A stretch of DNA of 14,003 nt, taken from Gammaproteobacteria bacterium (lineage in GTDB: Bacteria > Pseudomonadota > Gammaproteobacteria > Granulosicoccales > Granulosicoccaceae). Positions 8,191 to 14,003 of the stretch are shown here, piece after piece (position 1 is the first letter of the stretch; each line of letters starts with the position of its first letter). Location: positions 1 through 14,003 of the forward strand of contig JAHQVR010000169.1 in the NCBI GenBank assembly GCA_019634245.1. The letters are read 5' to 3'. The notes under the pieces are model-generated. The model was not told the DNA's origin. It did no database searches and was given only the letters and a program-made list of their open reading frames with translations. Both the position numbers and the translations under genes were made by a program.

Positions 8191-8841
8191 ATGTTCAAAA
8201 TCTTTTCTGTCAAACAGGTTCCCTCGCTATCCTGGAGTTCCTCGTCTCCGTTTAATTTAAAACCATCCCTAAAGGCTTTTTTTTATCTCAACTTTGGGCT
8301 AGTACTTTTTGGACTCGGGGAGTCACTTCTCATCGCGAGCAATGCAGGGGTCAGCCCGTGGACTGTACTGGCTCAGGGAATAGCGGGAAAAACAGGATGG
8401 TCCATCGGCTTTACCACCATGATTGTTAGTTTTGCGGTTCTGGTGCTGTGGATACCACTTAAGCAAAAACCTGGTATGGGTACCATTCTCAATGCGTTAA
8501 TCATCGCTTTTGTAATCGACTATTCGCTGCCACTTTTGCCATATCCAGAGTTCTATCCATGGCAGTTGATTCAAGCGGCGATAGGTGTCTTGGTTGTGGG
8601 TATTGCTTCAGGAATCTATCTGACCGCGAATCTGGGCGCCGGACCAAGAGATGGGCTGATGACTGGCCTGCAAAAAGCGACCGGGTTGCCTATTGCGTGG
8701 ATTCGTATCGCCATTGAAGTGACTGTAGTCTCTGTCGGCTGGTATCTCGGTGGAGTTGTGGGTGCAGGTACTGTGCTCTTTGCCTTGGGTGTTGGTCCCG
8801 CGGTGGCTGTTGGAATCTTGATGGTCAAAAAATATCTGTAG
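8191..8841 (+). CDS. YczE-like integral membrane protein, possible sulfonate or sulfite transporter
   Basis: A 216-residue inner-membrane protein with about 30 polar N-terminal residues and then five or six predicted helices (roughly 32-50, 73-91, 97-115, 126-146, 172-190, 193-211). The paired motifs NAGVSPWTVL (51-60) and NLGAGPRDGLMTGL (147-160) are diagnostic of the YczE/YitT-like family and look like two halves of an internal repeat. No function is firmly established for the family. It is 90 bp after comE on the same strand, with no terminator between, so it is probably the last gene of the operon; sulfonate catabolic operons commonly contain a sulfite or sulfonate exporter, which is the basis for the transport suggestion. 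The ATG at 8191 has only a weak upstream purine stretch, so a later start near the first helix is possible. Confidence 0.75.
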   Translation: MFKIFSVKQVPSLSWSSSSPFNLKPSLKAFFYLNFGLVLFGLGESLLIASNAGVSPWTVLAQGIAGKTGWSIGFTTMIVSFAVLVLWIPLKQKPGMGTILNALIIAFVIDYSLPLLPYPEFYPWQLIQAAIGVLVVGIASGIYLTANLGAGPRDGLMTGLQKATGLPIAWIRIAIEVTVVSVGWYLGGVVGAGTVLFALGVGPAVAVGILMVKKYL

Positions 8842-8853
8842 TGAGCAACACTG

Positions 8854-8889
8854 GAAGCCAGGAAAACGCCGTTGAGTTTCCCTGGCTTC
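8854..8889. terminator. strong hairpin between convergent operons, likely bidirectional terminator
   Basis: gaagccagg (8854-8862) pairs perfectly with cctggcttc (8881-8889). After one mismatch, aaac (8864-8867) pairs with gttt (8876-8879), leaving an 8-nt loop. It lies 12 bases after the yczE-like stop codon and 7 bases from the stop of the opposing VOC gene. Neither side has a clean T-run, so the hairpin may act as a transcript end protector after Rho-dependent termination. Confidence 0.6.
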
Positions 8890-8896
8890 AATTGGG

Positions 8897-9286
8897 TTAC
8901 TTTTCAACATGTTCGACAATGTCGACCATAAAGCCCTGTGGATCACGAAGGATAAAGTGATTCTGTCCCCAAGATTCCTCGGTATAGGGGAGTAAAATAT
9001 CATGACCGTCAGCTTGGGCTGACTCGAACGCGGCTTTGGCATTCGAAACATCAAATGTGATGATCGTTCCCACCCCATTCGCAGTAGGGTGCAGAAACTC
9101 GGGCTGCGAAGGATGATTTGGTGCTAGAAATCCGATTTGTGTACCTGAACCAGGATGCAGAAGATGCAGATAAAAATCAGGTTCAAAAAATACAGCGGTG
9201 AATCCAAAATGGGTTTGGTAAAACTCATTCAGACTTGAAAGATTATCTGTGATGTAAAGAGGGAAAGATTCGTTGATTTCAATCAT
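8897..9286 (-). CDS. VOC-fold (glyoxalase/bleomycin resistance-like) protein
   Basis: A 129-residue single-copy VOC protein with the usual two beta-alpha-beta-beta-beta modules: residues 7-55 (FPLYITDNLSSLNEFYQTHFGFT, DFYLHLLHP) and 72-127 (VGTIITFDVSNAKAAFESAQADGHDI, SWGQNHFILRDPQGFMVDIVEH). His44 or nearby residues and Glu126 in the last strand could be metal ligands, but the set is incomplete by eye. The frame opens at a TTG six bases upstream, but agga lies about 8 bases before the ATG at 9286 and only 2 before the TTG, so the ATG is the start. It is the last gene of the minus-strand cluster, 45 bp after the AraC gene. Function is not assignable beyond the fold: small-molecule binding, isomerase or resistance roles are all known in this family. 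Confidence 0.88.
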   Translation of the reverse strand: MIEINESFPLYITDNLSSLNEFYQTHFGFTAVFFEPDFYLHLLHPGSGTQIGFLAPNHPSQPEFLHPTANGVGTIITFDVSNAKAAFESAQADGHDILLPYTEESWGQNHFILRDPQGFMVDIVEHVEK

Positions 9287-9331
9287 GTTCAATTCCTATC
9301 GTTGTTTCAGAAACTGAACAATATCGAAACG

Positions 9332-10132
9332 TCACTCAGATAAATTGTACTTTTCGGCCAGCTTTTTTATTTGCCCCGGCGTGAGGCCGGTGAGTTTCTT
9401 GATTTCTTTAATCTTATGAGAATCATCGTAGAAATTGTCTGTATCTGGGCCAGAGTACTGATCAAACATAGCGTGCAAGGAAGTTTGCAGTCGGAGGATG
9501 CGTTGTAGCTGCTTAGGGCTTAGTCCAGTGAGATTCGTTGCAGTACGACGAAATTGCCTTTCGCTGACGCCAACCCGACTGGCGATCTCGCTAATACTCG
9601 TTGGTTCGAGGTTATCAACGAGATTGCGGAGAATTGCAGGCCGCACTGTAAGTGCATTTTTGTCCAGACGGTGTCTGAAGAATGTGTCGAACAGATTTCT
9701 CAGTTGTTCTATGTCGGTGATGCCTAAGATCGATTCAATCAGGGAACCCAGCCCTAGTTTTTTGGTTGTCTCGACTCCCAGATCGAGAGTGCGAATTTGT
9801 TCAACGCTTGCGCGAAGCAAGGCAGGGGCAGTTTCAGAATGGAAGCAGATCCCGGCATAATGGATTGGCCCATTGAGTGGGATCGTAAACTTTTCAGTTG
9901 TGGGCAGATAAACACCGGAAAAACTAGGGAGCTCTGGTGACATCACCAGATCGGTCGCTGCGTCCGGGATTACCTCAAGGTCTACCGACTGGTCACCGAC
10001 CTGCATTAACCAATAGTAGTGGATGTGGTGTTTGAGCGCATCGTCAGGTTCCGCCAGTTCACAAGTCAGCCCATGACTGCCAATATGATAAAGCTGCCCG
10101 GGAGTTTCTTTGTTATAGATATTTCCAAACAT
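9332..10132 (-). CDS. AraC-family transcriptional regulator
   Basis: A 266-residue regulator. The N-terminal part (about 1-150: HHIHYYWLMQVGDQ, VIPDAATDLVMS, GPIHYAGICFH) matches the sensing domain found in many AraC proteins with a W-x-M/P-D-x-x-x-D-L pattern. The C-terminal DNA-binding domain has HTH1 SISEIASRVGVSERQFRRTATNLTGLSPKQLQRILRLQ (179-216) and HTH2 NFYDDSHKIKEIKKLTGLTPGQIKKL (233-258). In most relatives HTH2 reads D-Q-S-H-F-x-R-E-F; here Phe and Arg are replaced (SHKIKEIKK), so its recognition surface has diverged. It lies 27 bp after the ABM gene on the same strand. By position it is a candidate regulator of the ABM/VOC pair or of the ABC transporter; the target is unknown. Confidence 0.88.
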   Translation of the reverse strand: MFGNIYNKETPGQLYHIGSHGLTCELAEPDDALKHHIHYYWLMQVGDQSVDLEVIPDAATDLVMSPELPSFSGVYLPTTEKFTIPLNGPIHYAGICFHSETAPALLRASVEQIRTLDLGVETTKKLGLGSLIESILGITDIEQLRNLFDTFFRHRLDKNALTVRPAILRNLVDNLEPTSISEIASRVGVSERQFRRTATNLTGLSPKQLQRILRLQTSLHAMFDQYSGPDTDNFYDDSHKIKEIKKLTGLTPGQIKKLAEKYNLSE

Positions 10133-10159
10133 CTATTCGCTAGCGATAAACAATCAATA

Positions 10160-10456
10160 TTATTTGTTGCCGACAGTGATCGAATACTCCCTGGGAATTC
10201 CTTCGGTCGTTTTGAACCAGTCGGATGCTTTCGTTCTTGCTTGATGCACGTCGAATGCGGCTTGATCGATAAACACTTCCGCAACGTTGAGTCTGCCTTC
10301 GACAGTATCGGAAGCGGTAATTTCAAATGAAACACAGCCGGGCTCCGCACGGGTGAGTTCGATATGTTTGGGTAATGCCGCAGAAACATCAGCAAGACGA
10401 TCAATGGGAACATCGATATATCCATTTAGATAGACTCTATTATCAGTTTCGGTCAT
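10160..10456 (-). CDS. antibiotic biosynthesis monooxygenase (ABM)-domain protein, YgiN-like
   Basis: A 98-residue single-domain protein with the ferredoxin-like ABM fold: first strand VYLNGYIDVP, helix IDRLADVSAALPKHIELTRAEPGCVSFEI, then a strand and the segment VAEVFIDQAAFDVHQARTKASDWFKTTEG. The E-P-G-C-V-x-F-E turn (about residues 40-47) is characteristic. Members are cofactor-free quinone or polyketide monooxygenases, or simple binding proteins, usually dimeric. The frame is open from a GTG at 10525 that overlaps the permease gene by 35 bp, but the ATG at 10456 gives the standard domain length with no unexplained N-terminus and is preferred; no strong ribosome-binding site is visible for either. 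It follows the ABC permease by 34 bp and precedes the AraC gene. The substrate is unknown. Confidence 0.8.
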   Translation of the reverse strand: MTETDNRVYLNGYIDVPIDRLADVSAALPKHIELTRAEPGCVSFEITASDTVEGRLNVAEVFIDQAAFDVHQARTKASDWFKTTEGIPREYSITVGNK

Positions 10457-10490
10457 GGCAAAAAATAGTTTGTGAGTGAGTGATGCAAAA

Positions 10491-11300
10491 TTATTTTCCG
10501 TGGCCGGCGATATGACTGCCGTCACGGGTGAGATAGTAAGCTGCGAGTATCGGTAGAAATGTCACTAGTACTACCACCATCGCTACCACATTGGTAACTG
10601 GCCGCTGTCTTGGTCTCACCAATTCTTCCAACATCCAGATTGGTAGCGTTTGTTGCTGGCCAGCGGTAAAAGTTGTCACGATGACTTCGTCGAATGACAA
10701 GGCAAACGCCAGCATTCCACCCGCCAACAAAGCGGTGCCAATGTTGGGCAAAATCACATAGCGAAAAGTCTGGATGCCGTTTGCGCCTAGATCCATGGAC
10801 GCATCAATTAAAGAAGCAGAGGTTCGTCTGAACCTTGCAACAGCATTGTTGTATACCACCACGACGCAAAACGTTGCATGGCCGAGCACAATGGTCCAAA
10901 TTGAAAAAGGAATTTCAGCCAAACTAAACGCGGAACGTAAGGCAATACCAGTGATGATACCCGGAAGAGCGATAGGCAAAATCACCATCAGCGAAATAGT
11001 TTCTCTGCCAAAGAATTTGCTGCGAGACACTGCCGCTGCGCATAATGTGCCCAGTACCAGGGCAATGATTGTTGCCACAGAGGCGACGCCGACCGAAAGT
11101 TTGAGCGCTTCCCAAACATCCGGGCGATTCCAGGTCACTGCGAACCATTTTAAGGTGAACCCAGGAGGCGGCCACTGATAACTGCGTTCTTCAGTGGTGA
11201 AGGCGTAGACGAAAATCAGCAGGATTGGGAGGTGTAAGAACAACAAGCCTGCTGCAGCAGCTGCCTTTAATGAAACTGGTGCTCCCGACCGATTTTTCAT
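10491..11300 (-). CDS. ABC transporter permease, PotC-like
   Basis: A 269-residue inner-membrane permease with six predicted helices, of the spermidine/putrescine-type (PotC) group. The cytoplasmic EAA loop that contacts the ATPase is [22 protein letters not shown] (about residues 166-187). The N-terminus has an Ala-rich first helix followed by a periplasmic loop [16 protein letters not shown], typical of PotC-like subunits. The ATG overlaps the stop of the upstream permease by four bases (ATGA), showing tight translational coupling. It would form a heterodimer with the neighbouring permease. The substrate cannot be read from sequence: PotC-like permeases move polyamines, other amines, iron and other small solutes. 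Proximity to hpsN-comDE makes a sulfonate substrate an attractive inference. Confidence 0.9.
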   Translation of the reverse strand: MKNRSGAPVSLKAAAAAGLLFLHLPILLIFVYAFTTEERSYQWPPPGFTLKWFAVTWNRPDVWEALKLSVGVASVATIIALVLGTLCAAAVSRSKFFGRETISLMVILPIALPGIITGIALRSAFSLAEIPFSIWTIVLGHATFCVVVVYNNAVARFRRTSASLIDASMDLGANGIQTFRYVILPNIGTALLAGGMLAFALSFDEVIVTTFTAGQQQTLPIWMLEELVRPRQRPVTNVVAMVVVLVTFLPILAAYYLTRDGSHIAGHGK

Positions 11301-12241
11301 AGCGCTTCAAACGCTCCCTTGCGCTTGGCCATCCATAGATAAAACCCCATGACAATGATGGGCACAACCGTAAACGCGGCGGCGAGCGGGATGTTTCCAG
11401 CGGTTCCCTGATGGGCATATACCGCCTGACCGATAAACAATCGCGATGAGCCGATGATTTGCGGAATAATGTAATCTCCGAGCGTCAATGAAAAGGTAAA
11501 AATAGAGCCGGCGATAAGTCCAGGCATTGCTAATGGCAAGATTACGTGGCGGAAGGTGGTTTTTGGTGCTGCTCCGAGATCGGAAGAAGCTTCAATTAGA
11601 TTTTCAGGTACCCGCTCCAGCGCTGCCTGAAGTGGCAATATCATAAATGGCAACCAGACATACAAAAACACGATGCAGGTACCCAGATAGCTAACGGAAA
11701 GGGAGTTGCCGCCAATAATCGGTATCGCTAACATTGCATCCAGCAACCAGGTGAGATGTAACTTGGCAAACAGCCAGTTAAGAATCCCTTCTTTCGCCAG
11801 AATGAGCTTCCAGGCATAAACCTTAACCAGGTAGCTCGACCATAGCGGAAGCATTACGCCGAGATAGAAAACGGCTTTCCACTTTCCTTTCGCATACCGC
11901 GCCGCGTAGTAGGCGATAGGAAAGGCAACTATCGCCGCGAGTATGGTCACAACGATCGCGGTGGATACTGTTCTGACGATAATGTCGAGATTTGCGGGGT
12001 GAAATAATTCGCGATAGGTTTTTAAGGTAAATTCACGTTTGACCAGGCCACTAAACTCGTCGATAGAGAAAAAACTTTGGATAAGTAGGGCAAACAAGGA
12101 ACCGATATACACCACTCCAAGCCAAAGTATCGGCGGCAGCAGCAGCAGGAAGAGAAACATTCTGGGGTTTCTCCAGATGATGTCAGAGAGCGCTCCAGAC
12201 CAGCTGGACCTATGCGCAACAACAGGGCTTGCAGCTATCAC
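11297..12241 (-). CDS. ABC transporter permease, PotB-like
   Basis: A 314-residue inner-membrane permease, PotB-like and somewhat longer than its partner because of a cytoplasmic N-terminal extension of about 28 residues before the first helix ([20 protein letters not shown]). The EAA loop is [25 protein letters not shown] (about 217-241). [17 protein letters not shown] (132-148) is typical of the PotB branch. The start is GTG, two bases after the ATPase stop codon, with a GGAGGGAG stretch at the end of the ATPase gene as ribosome-binding site. It pairs with the following PotC-like permease to form the channel. Function within the transporter is secure; the transported substrate is not. Confidence 0.9.
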   Translation of the reverse strand: MIAASPVVAHRSSWSGALSDIIWRNPRMFLFLLLLPPILWLGVVYIGSLFALLIQSFFSIDEFSGLVKREFTLKTYRELFHPANLDIIVRTVSTAIVVTILAAIVAFPIAYYAARYAKGKWKAVFYLGVMLPLWSSYLVKVYAWKLILAKEGILNWLFAKLHLTWLLDAMLAIPIIGGNSLSVSYLGTCIVFLYVWLPFMILPLQAALERVPENLIEASSDLGAAPKTTFRHVILPLAMPGLIAGSIFTFSLTLGDYIIPQIIGSSRLFIGQAVYAHQGTAGNIPLAAAFTVVPIIVMGFYLWMAKRKGAFEAL

Positions 12242-12243
12242 CC

Positions 12244-13248
12244 TTATTCTCCCTCCATGACTCTGACGTCTTCAGCATTCCAATCAACTTTGATTTGATC
12301 TCCCTCCGCCGGTAATTCGCCGATAGAGCTGGTCAACACGTTTAATTTCACGTCATCGATTTGCAATGAAACGCGGGTATGACTGCCTAGATAATGTAAA
12401 CCCAGCACGGTTGCAGTAAAACGGCCGGAAGAGCAAATTTGAATGGCTTCTGGGCGCAGGCTCGCCCAGGGATGGGAAGATTCAATTCCAGCCAGAGAGG
12501 TGGATATGACATTGGATGAACCGACAAAGTTTGCCACAAAGCGTGTCTTGGGCTGCTGATACAAACGTTCCGGTGCATCCACCTGAATGATTTTCCCTTC
12601 ATTAAATATCGCAATACGATCTGCCATGGACAGCGCTTCTCCCTGATCATGGGTCACAAACACGAAGGTGATACCAAGGGTTTTTTGCAAGGCTTTCAAC
12701 TCTTCCTGCATTTGCTCGCGCAGCTTGAGATCGAGTGCTCCCAAAGGTTCGTCAAGCAGCAGTACTTTGGGTTTATTCACAATCGCACGCGCGAGTGCAA
12801 CACGCTGACGTTGACCACCAGAGAGCTGTGCCGGCTTCCTTTCGCCGAACCCTGATAATTGGATGAGTTCCAAAGCCTGATTGGCTTCTCTAAGGCGTTC
12901 TTGTTTATTCACGCCGCGAATCATTAAACCGTAGGCGACATTATCGAGCACATTGAGATGCGGGAATAACGCATAATCCTGAAACACCGTATTGACGTTA
13001 CGTCGGTATGGGGGGATATCGTCAACCGATTCACCAAATATCTGGATGCTGCCGCTAGTGGGTTTTTCAAATCCTGCAATTAAACGCAAACAGGTGGTTT
13101 TGCCGGAACCGGATGGCCCTAGCAACGCAAAAAATTCACCGGACTGGATATCCAGGTCGACCTGATCTACAGCTTTCACCTCGCCATAATGGCGGCTCAG
13201 TGAAGAAAGTGAGACGGCGCTAGTCATAGCTTGCTTTGCCCCCGCCAT
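12244..13248 (-). CDS. ABC transporter ATP-binding protein, PotA-like
   Basis: A 334-residue ATPase energising the two permeases. All nucleotide-binding motifs are intact: Walker A GPSGSGKTT (44-52), Q-loop Gln90 in VFQDYALFPHL, signature LSGGQRQR (142-149), Walker B VLLLDEP (162-168) and switch His200 in VTHDQGEALS. After about residue 245 comes a TOBE regulatory domain (RPEAIQI, then two beta repeats). It matches PotA length closely (PotA is about 350-380 residues). The ATG at 13248 lies in the loop of a GC-only hairpin; an ATG at 13227 (MTSAVSL) is an alternative start and would lose only seven residues. It is 34 bp after the binding-protein gene. Confidence 0.93.
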   Translation of the reverse strand: MAGAKQAMTSAVSLSSLSRHYGEVKAVDQVDLDIQSGEFFALLGPSGSGKTTCLRLIAGFEKPTSGSIQIFGESVDDIPPYRRNVNTVFQDYALFPHLNVLDNVAYGLMIRGVNKQERLREANQALELIQLSGFGERKPAQLSGGQRQRVALARAIVNKPKVLLLDEPLGALDLKLREQMQEELKALQKTLGITFVFVTHDQGEALSMADRIAIFNEGKIIQVDAPERLYQQPKTRFVANFVGSSNVISTSLAGIESSHPWASLRPEAIQICSSGRFTATVLGLHYLGSHTRVSLQIDDVKLNVLTSSIGELPAEGDQIKVDWNAEDVRVMEGE

Positions 13249-13261
13249 AGACTGACGGGGG
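13239..13261 (-). promoter_or_regulatory. GC-only hairpin enclosing the ATPase start codon
   Basis: On the minus-strand transcript CCCCCG pairs with CGGGGG around an 11-nt loop, tcagtctatgg, which contains the ATG at 13248-13246. The position, between the binding-protein and ATPase cistrons, is where many ABC operons carry an element that lowers membrane-component expression relative to the binding protein. Confidence 0.45.
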
Positions 13262-13282
13262 AGTGCCTTGCGCTTCTATAGA

Positions 13283-14003
13283 CTATCGGCCGCCGATCAC
13301 GCCGATATAGTCTGATACCCAACGATAGTAAGGCACGCATTGATCCTGGCTTGCACACTTGGAAATGGGCGTTTGCCAGAATTTGATTTTTTCGAAGTCA
13401 TCGAATCCATTGGTGGTGCAACCCTCAGCAGTTTGCATCCCACGTCCGTCGGTACAGGCTGCGGGTACTGCCGGGTTTGCGCCAAACCACACTGAAAGGT
13501 CACTTTGCAAGCTCGACGCTAGTGTATGTTCCATCCACATATAGGCGCAGTTAGGATTTTCAGAATCCGTGTGCATCATTGTGGTGTCCGCCCAGCCTGT
13601 TGCGCCTTCCACCGGAATTGTTGAGGCAATGGGGAGTTTTTCGCTTACAAGCAGGTTTACCTGAAACGGCCACGAGCCAGACGCTACGACACCTTCGTTC
13701 TTAAAATCATCCATCTGGATAAAAGCATCATGCCAGTAACGAGATACCAGTTTTCTTTGCTGTCTAAGTAAATCAAGTGCGGCTTTGTATTGCTCATCGT
13801 TCAGCTCGTACGGGCTCTTTATACCGAGCTCGGGCTGGTGATACATCAAGTAGTTGGCGGCATCGGCAACGTGTATCGGGCCATCATAGGCCTGAACTCG
13901 CCCCTTGTTGGACTGGCCATCGTCCAGAGTCGTTTCTTCGAACACGACGCTCCAGCTTTCGGGTGGTGATTTAAATGCTTCGGTGTTGTACATCAAAACA
14001 TTG
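13283..14003 (-). CDS. ABC transporter substrate-binding protein, PotD-like (N-terminus outside window)
   Basis: The last 239 residues of a periplasmic binding protein; the frame runs off the right edge, so the signal peptide and first lobe are missing. VLMYNTEAFKSPPESWSVVF near the visible start is the hinge-region hallmark of PotD-type proteins (vLxYNtdaFk..PxSW), and ADAANYLMYHQPELGIKSPYEL and SGSWPFQVNLL follow in the expected order. Five cysteines are visible, four of them clustered (AACTDGRGMQTAEGC and SKCASQDQC), which suggests disulfides in the periplasm; that cluster is unlike classical PotD as I know it. It ends YRWVSDYIGVIGGR. The gene is first of the visible SBP-ATPase-permease-permease order. 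The ligand-pocket residues cannot be judged from a partial protein. Confidence 0.88.
   Translation of the reverse strand, partial: NVLMYNTEAFKSPPESWSVVFEETTLDDGQSNKGRVQAYDGPIHVADAANYLMYHQPELGIKSPYELNDEQYKAALDLLRQQRKLVSRYWHDAFIQMDDFKNEGVVASGSWPFQVNLLVSEKLPIASTIPVEGATGWADTTMMHTDSENPNCAYMWMEHTLASSLQSDLSVWFGANPAVPAACTDGRGMQTAEGCTTNGFDDFEKIKFWQTPISKCASQDQCVPYYRWVSDYIGVIGGR

Noticed and set aside
8608..9078. Minus-strand 156-codon frame across the yczE-like gene and the VOC gene
   Set aside because: It covers the intergenic hairpin and parts of two genes with better evidence in other frames; its composition is not protein-like.
9498..9860. Plus-strand 120-codon frame antisense to the AraC gene
   Set aside because: Rich in Arg, Ser and Leu as expected of a shadow of the opposite strand; the AraC frame has clear domain motifs.
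10491..14003. Naming the ABC genes potABCD with polyamine as substrate
   Set aside because: Similarity to the Pot group is clear, but that group carries many different substrates, and the binding protein is incomplete and has unusual cysteines.

Overview
The window looks like chromosomal DNA of a proteobacterium, most likely a gammaproteobacterium of marine or other aquatic habit. This is inferred from gene content, from the moderate base composition and from the E. coli-like promoter elements. There is no rRNA, tRNA or taxon-defining gene, so the assignment is tentative. No CRISPR array, insertion sequence, tRNA or replication origin was seen.

Layout. (1) 3-170: the 3' end of an unrecognised gene with an in-frame 9-bp tandem repeat, then a possible terminator and about 500 bp without a convincing gene. 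(2) 694-1380 (+): a short-chain dehydrogenase. (3) 1464-3055 (-): an Acg-type nitroreductase homologue with a Tat-like signal, overlapping a MarR regulator; their shared promoter carries repeated MarR-like half-sites. (4) 3312-3719 (+): a GFA-family zinc protein. (5) 3811-5465 (-): a LacI-family regulator followed by a DsbA/HCCA-isomerase-like protein. (6) 5661-8841 (+): an operon of hpsN-like sulfopropanediol dehydrogenase, comD and comE (the two subunits of sulfopyruvate decarboxylase) and a YczE-like membrane protein. (7) 8897-14003 (-): a PotD/A/B/C-type ABC transporter, then a small ABM-family monooxygenase, an AraC regulator and a VOC-fold protein. A strong hairpin separates blocks 6 and 7.

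How the genes fit together. The central block reads as an organosulfonate catabolic module. HpsN oxidises 2,3-dihydroxypropane-1-sulfonate (DHPS) to sulfolactate, and ComDE decarboxylates sulfopyruvate to sulfoacetaldehyde. The step between them, sulfolactate to sulfopyruvate, and the usual finishing enzymes (Xsc, Pta) are not in the window. The YczE-like protein is placed where a sulfonate or sulfite exporter might sit, and the PotABCD-like ABC system next door is a candidate uptake system; both roles are inference. The LacI protein is divergent from the operon, and two near-palindromic LacI-type boxes exactly 21 bp apart overlap the operon's best promoter, so an inducer-controlled catabolic switch is likely.

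The most interesting points are the hpsN-comDE-yczE arrangement with its missing middle step, the two well-formed operator arrays, and several hairpins placed between cistrons.
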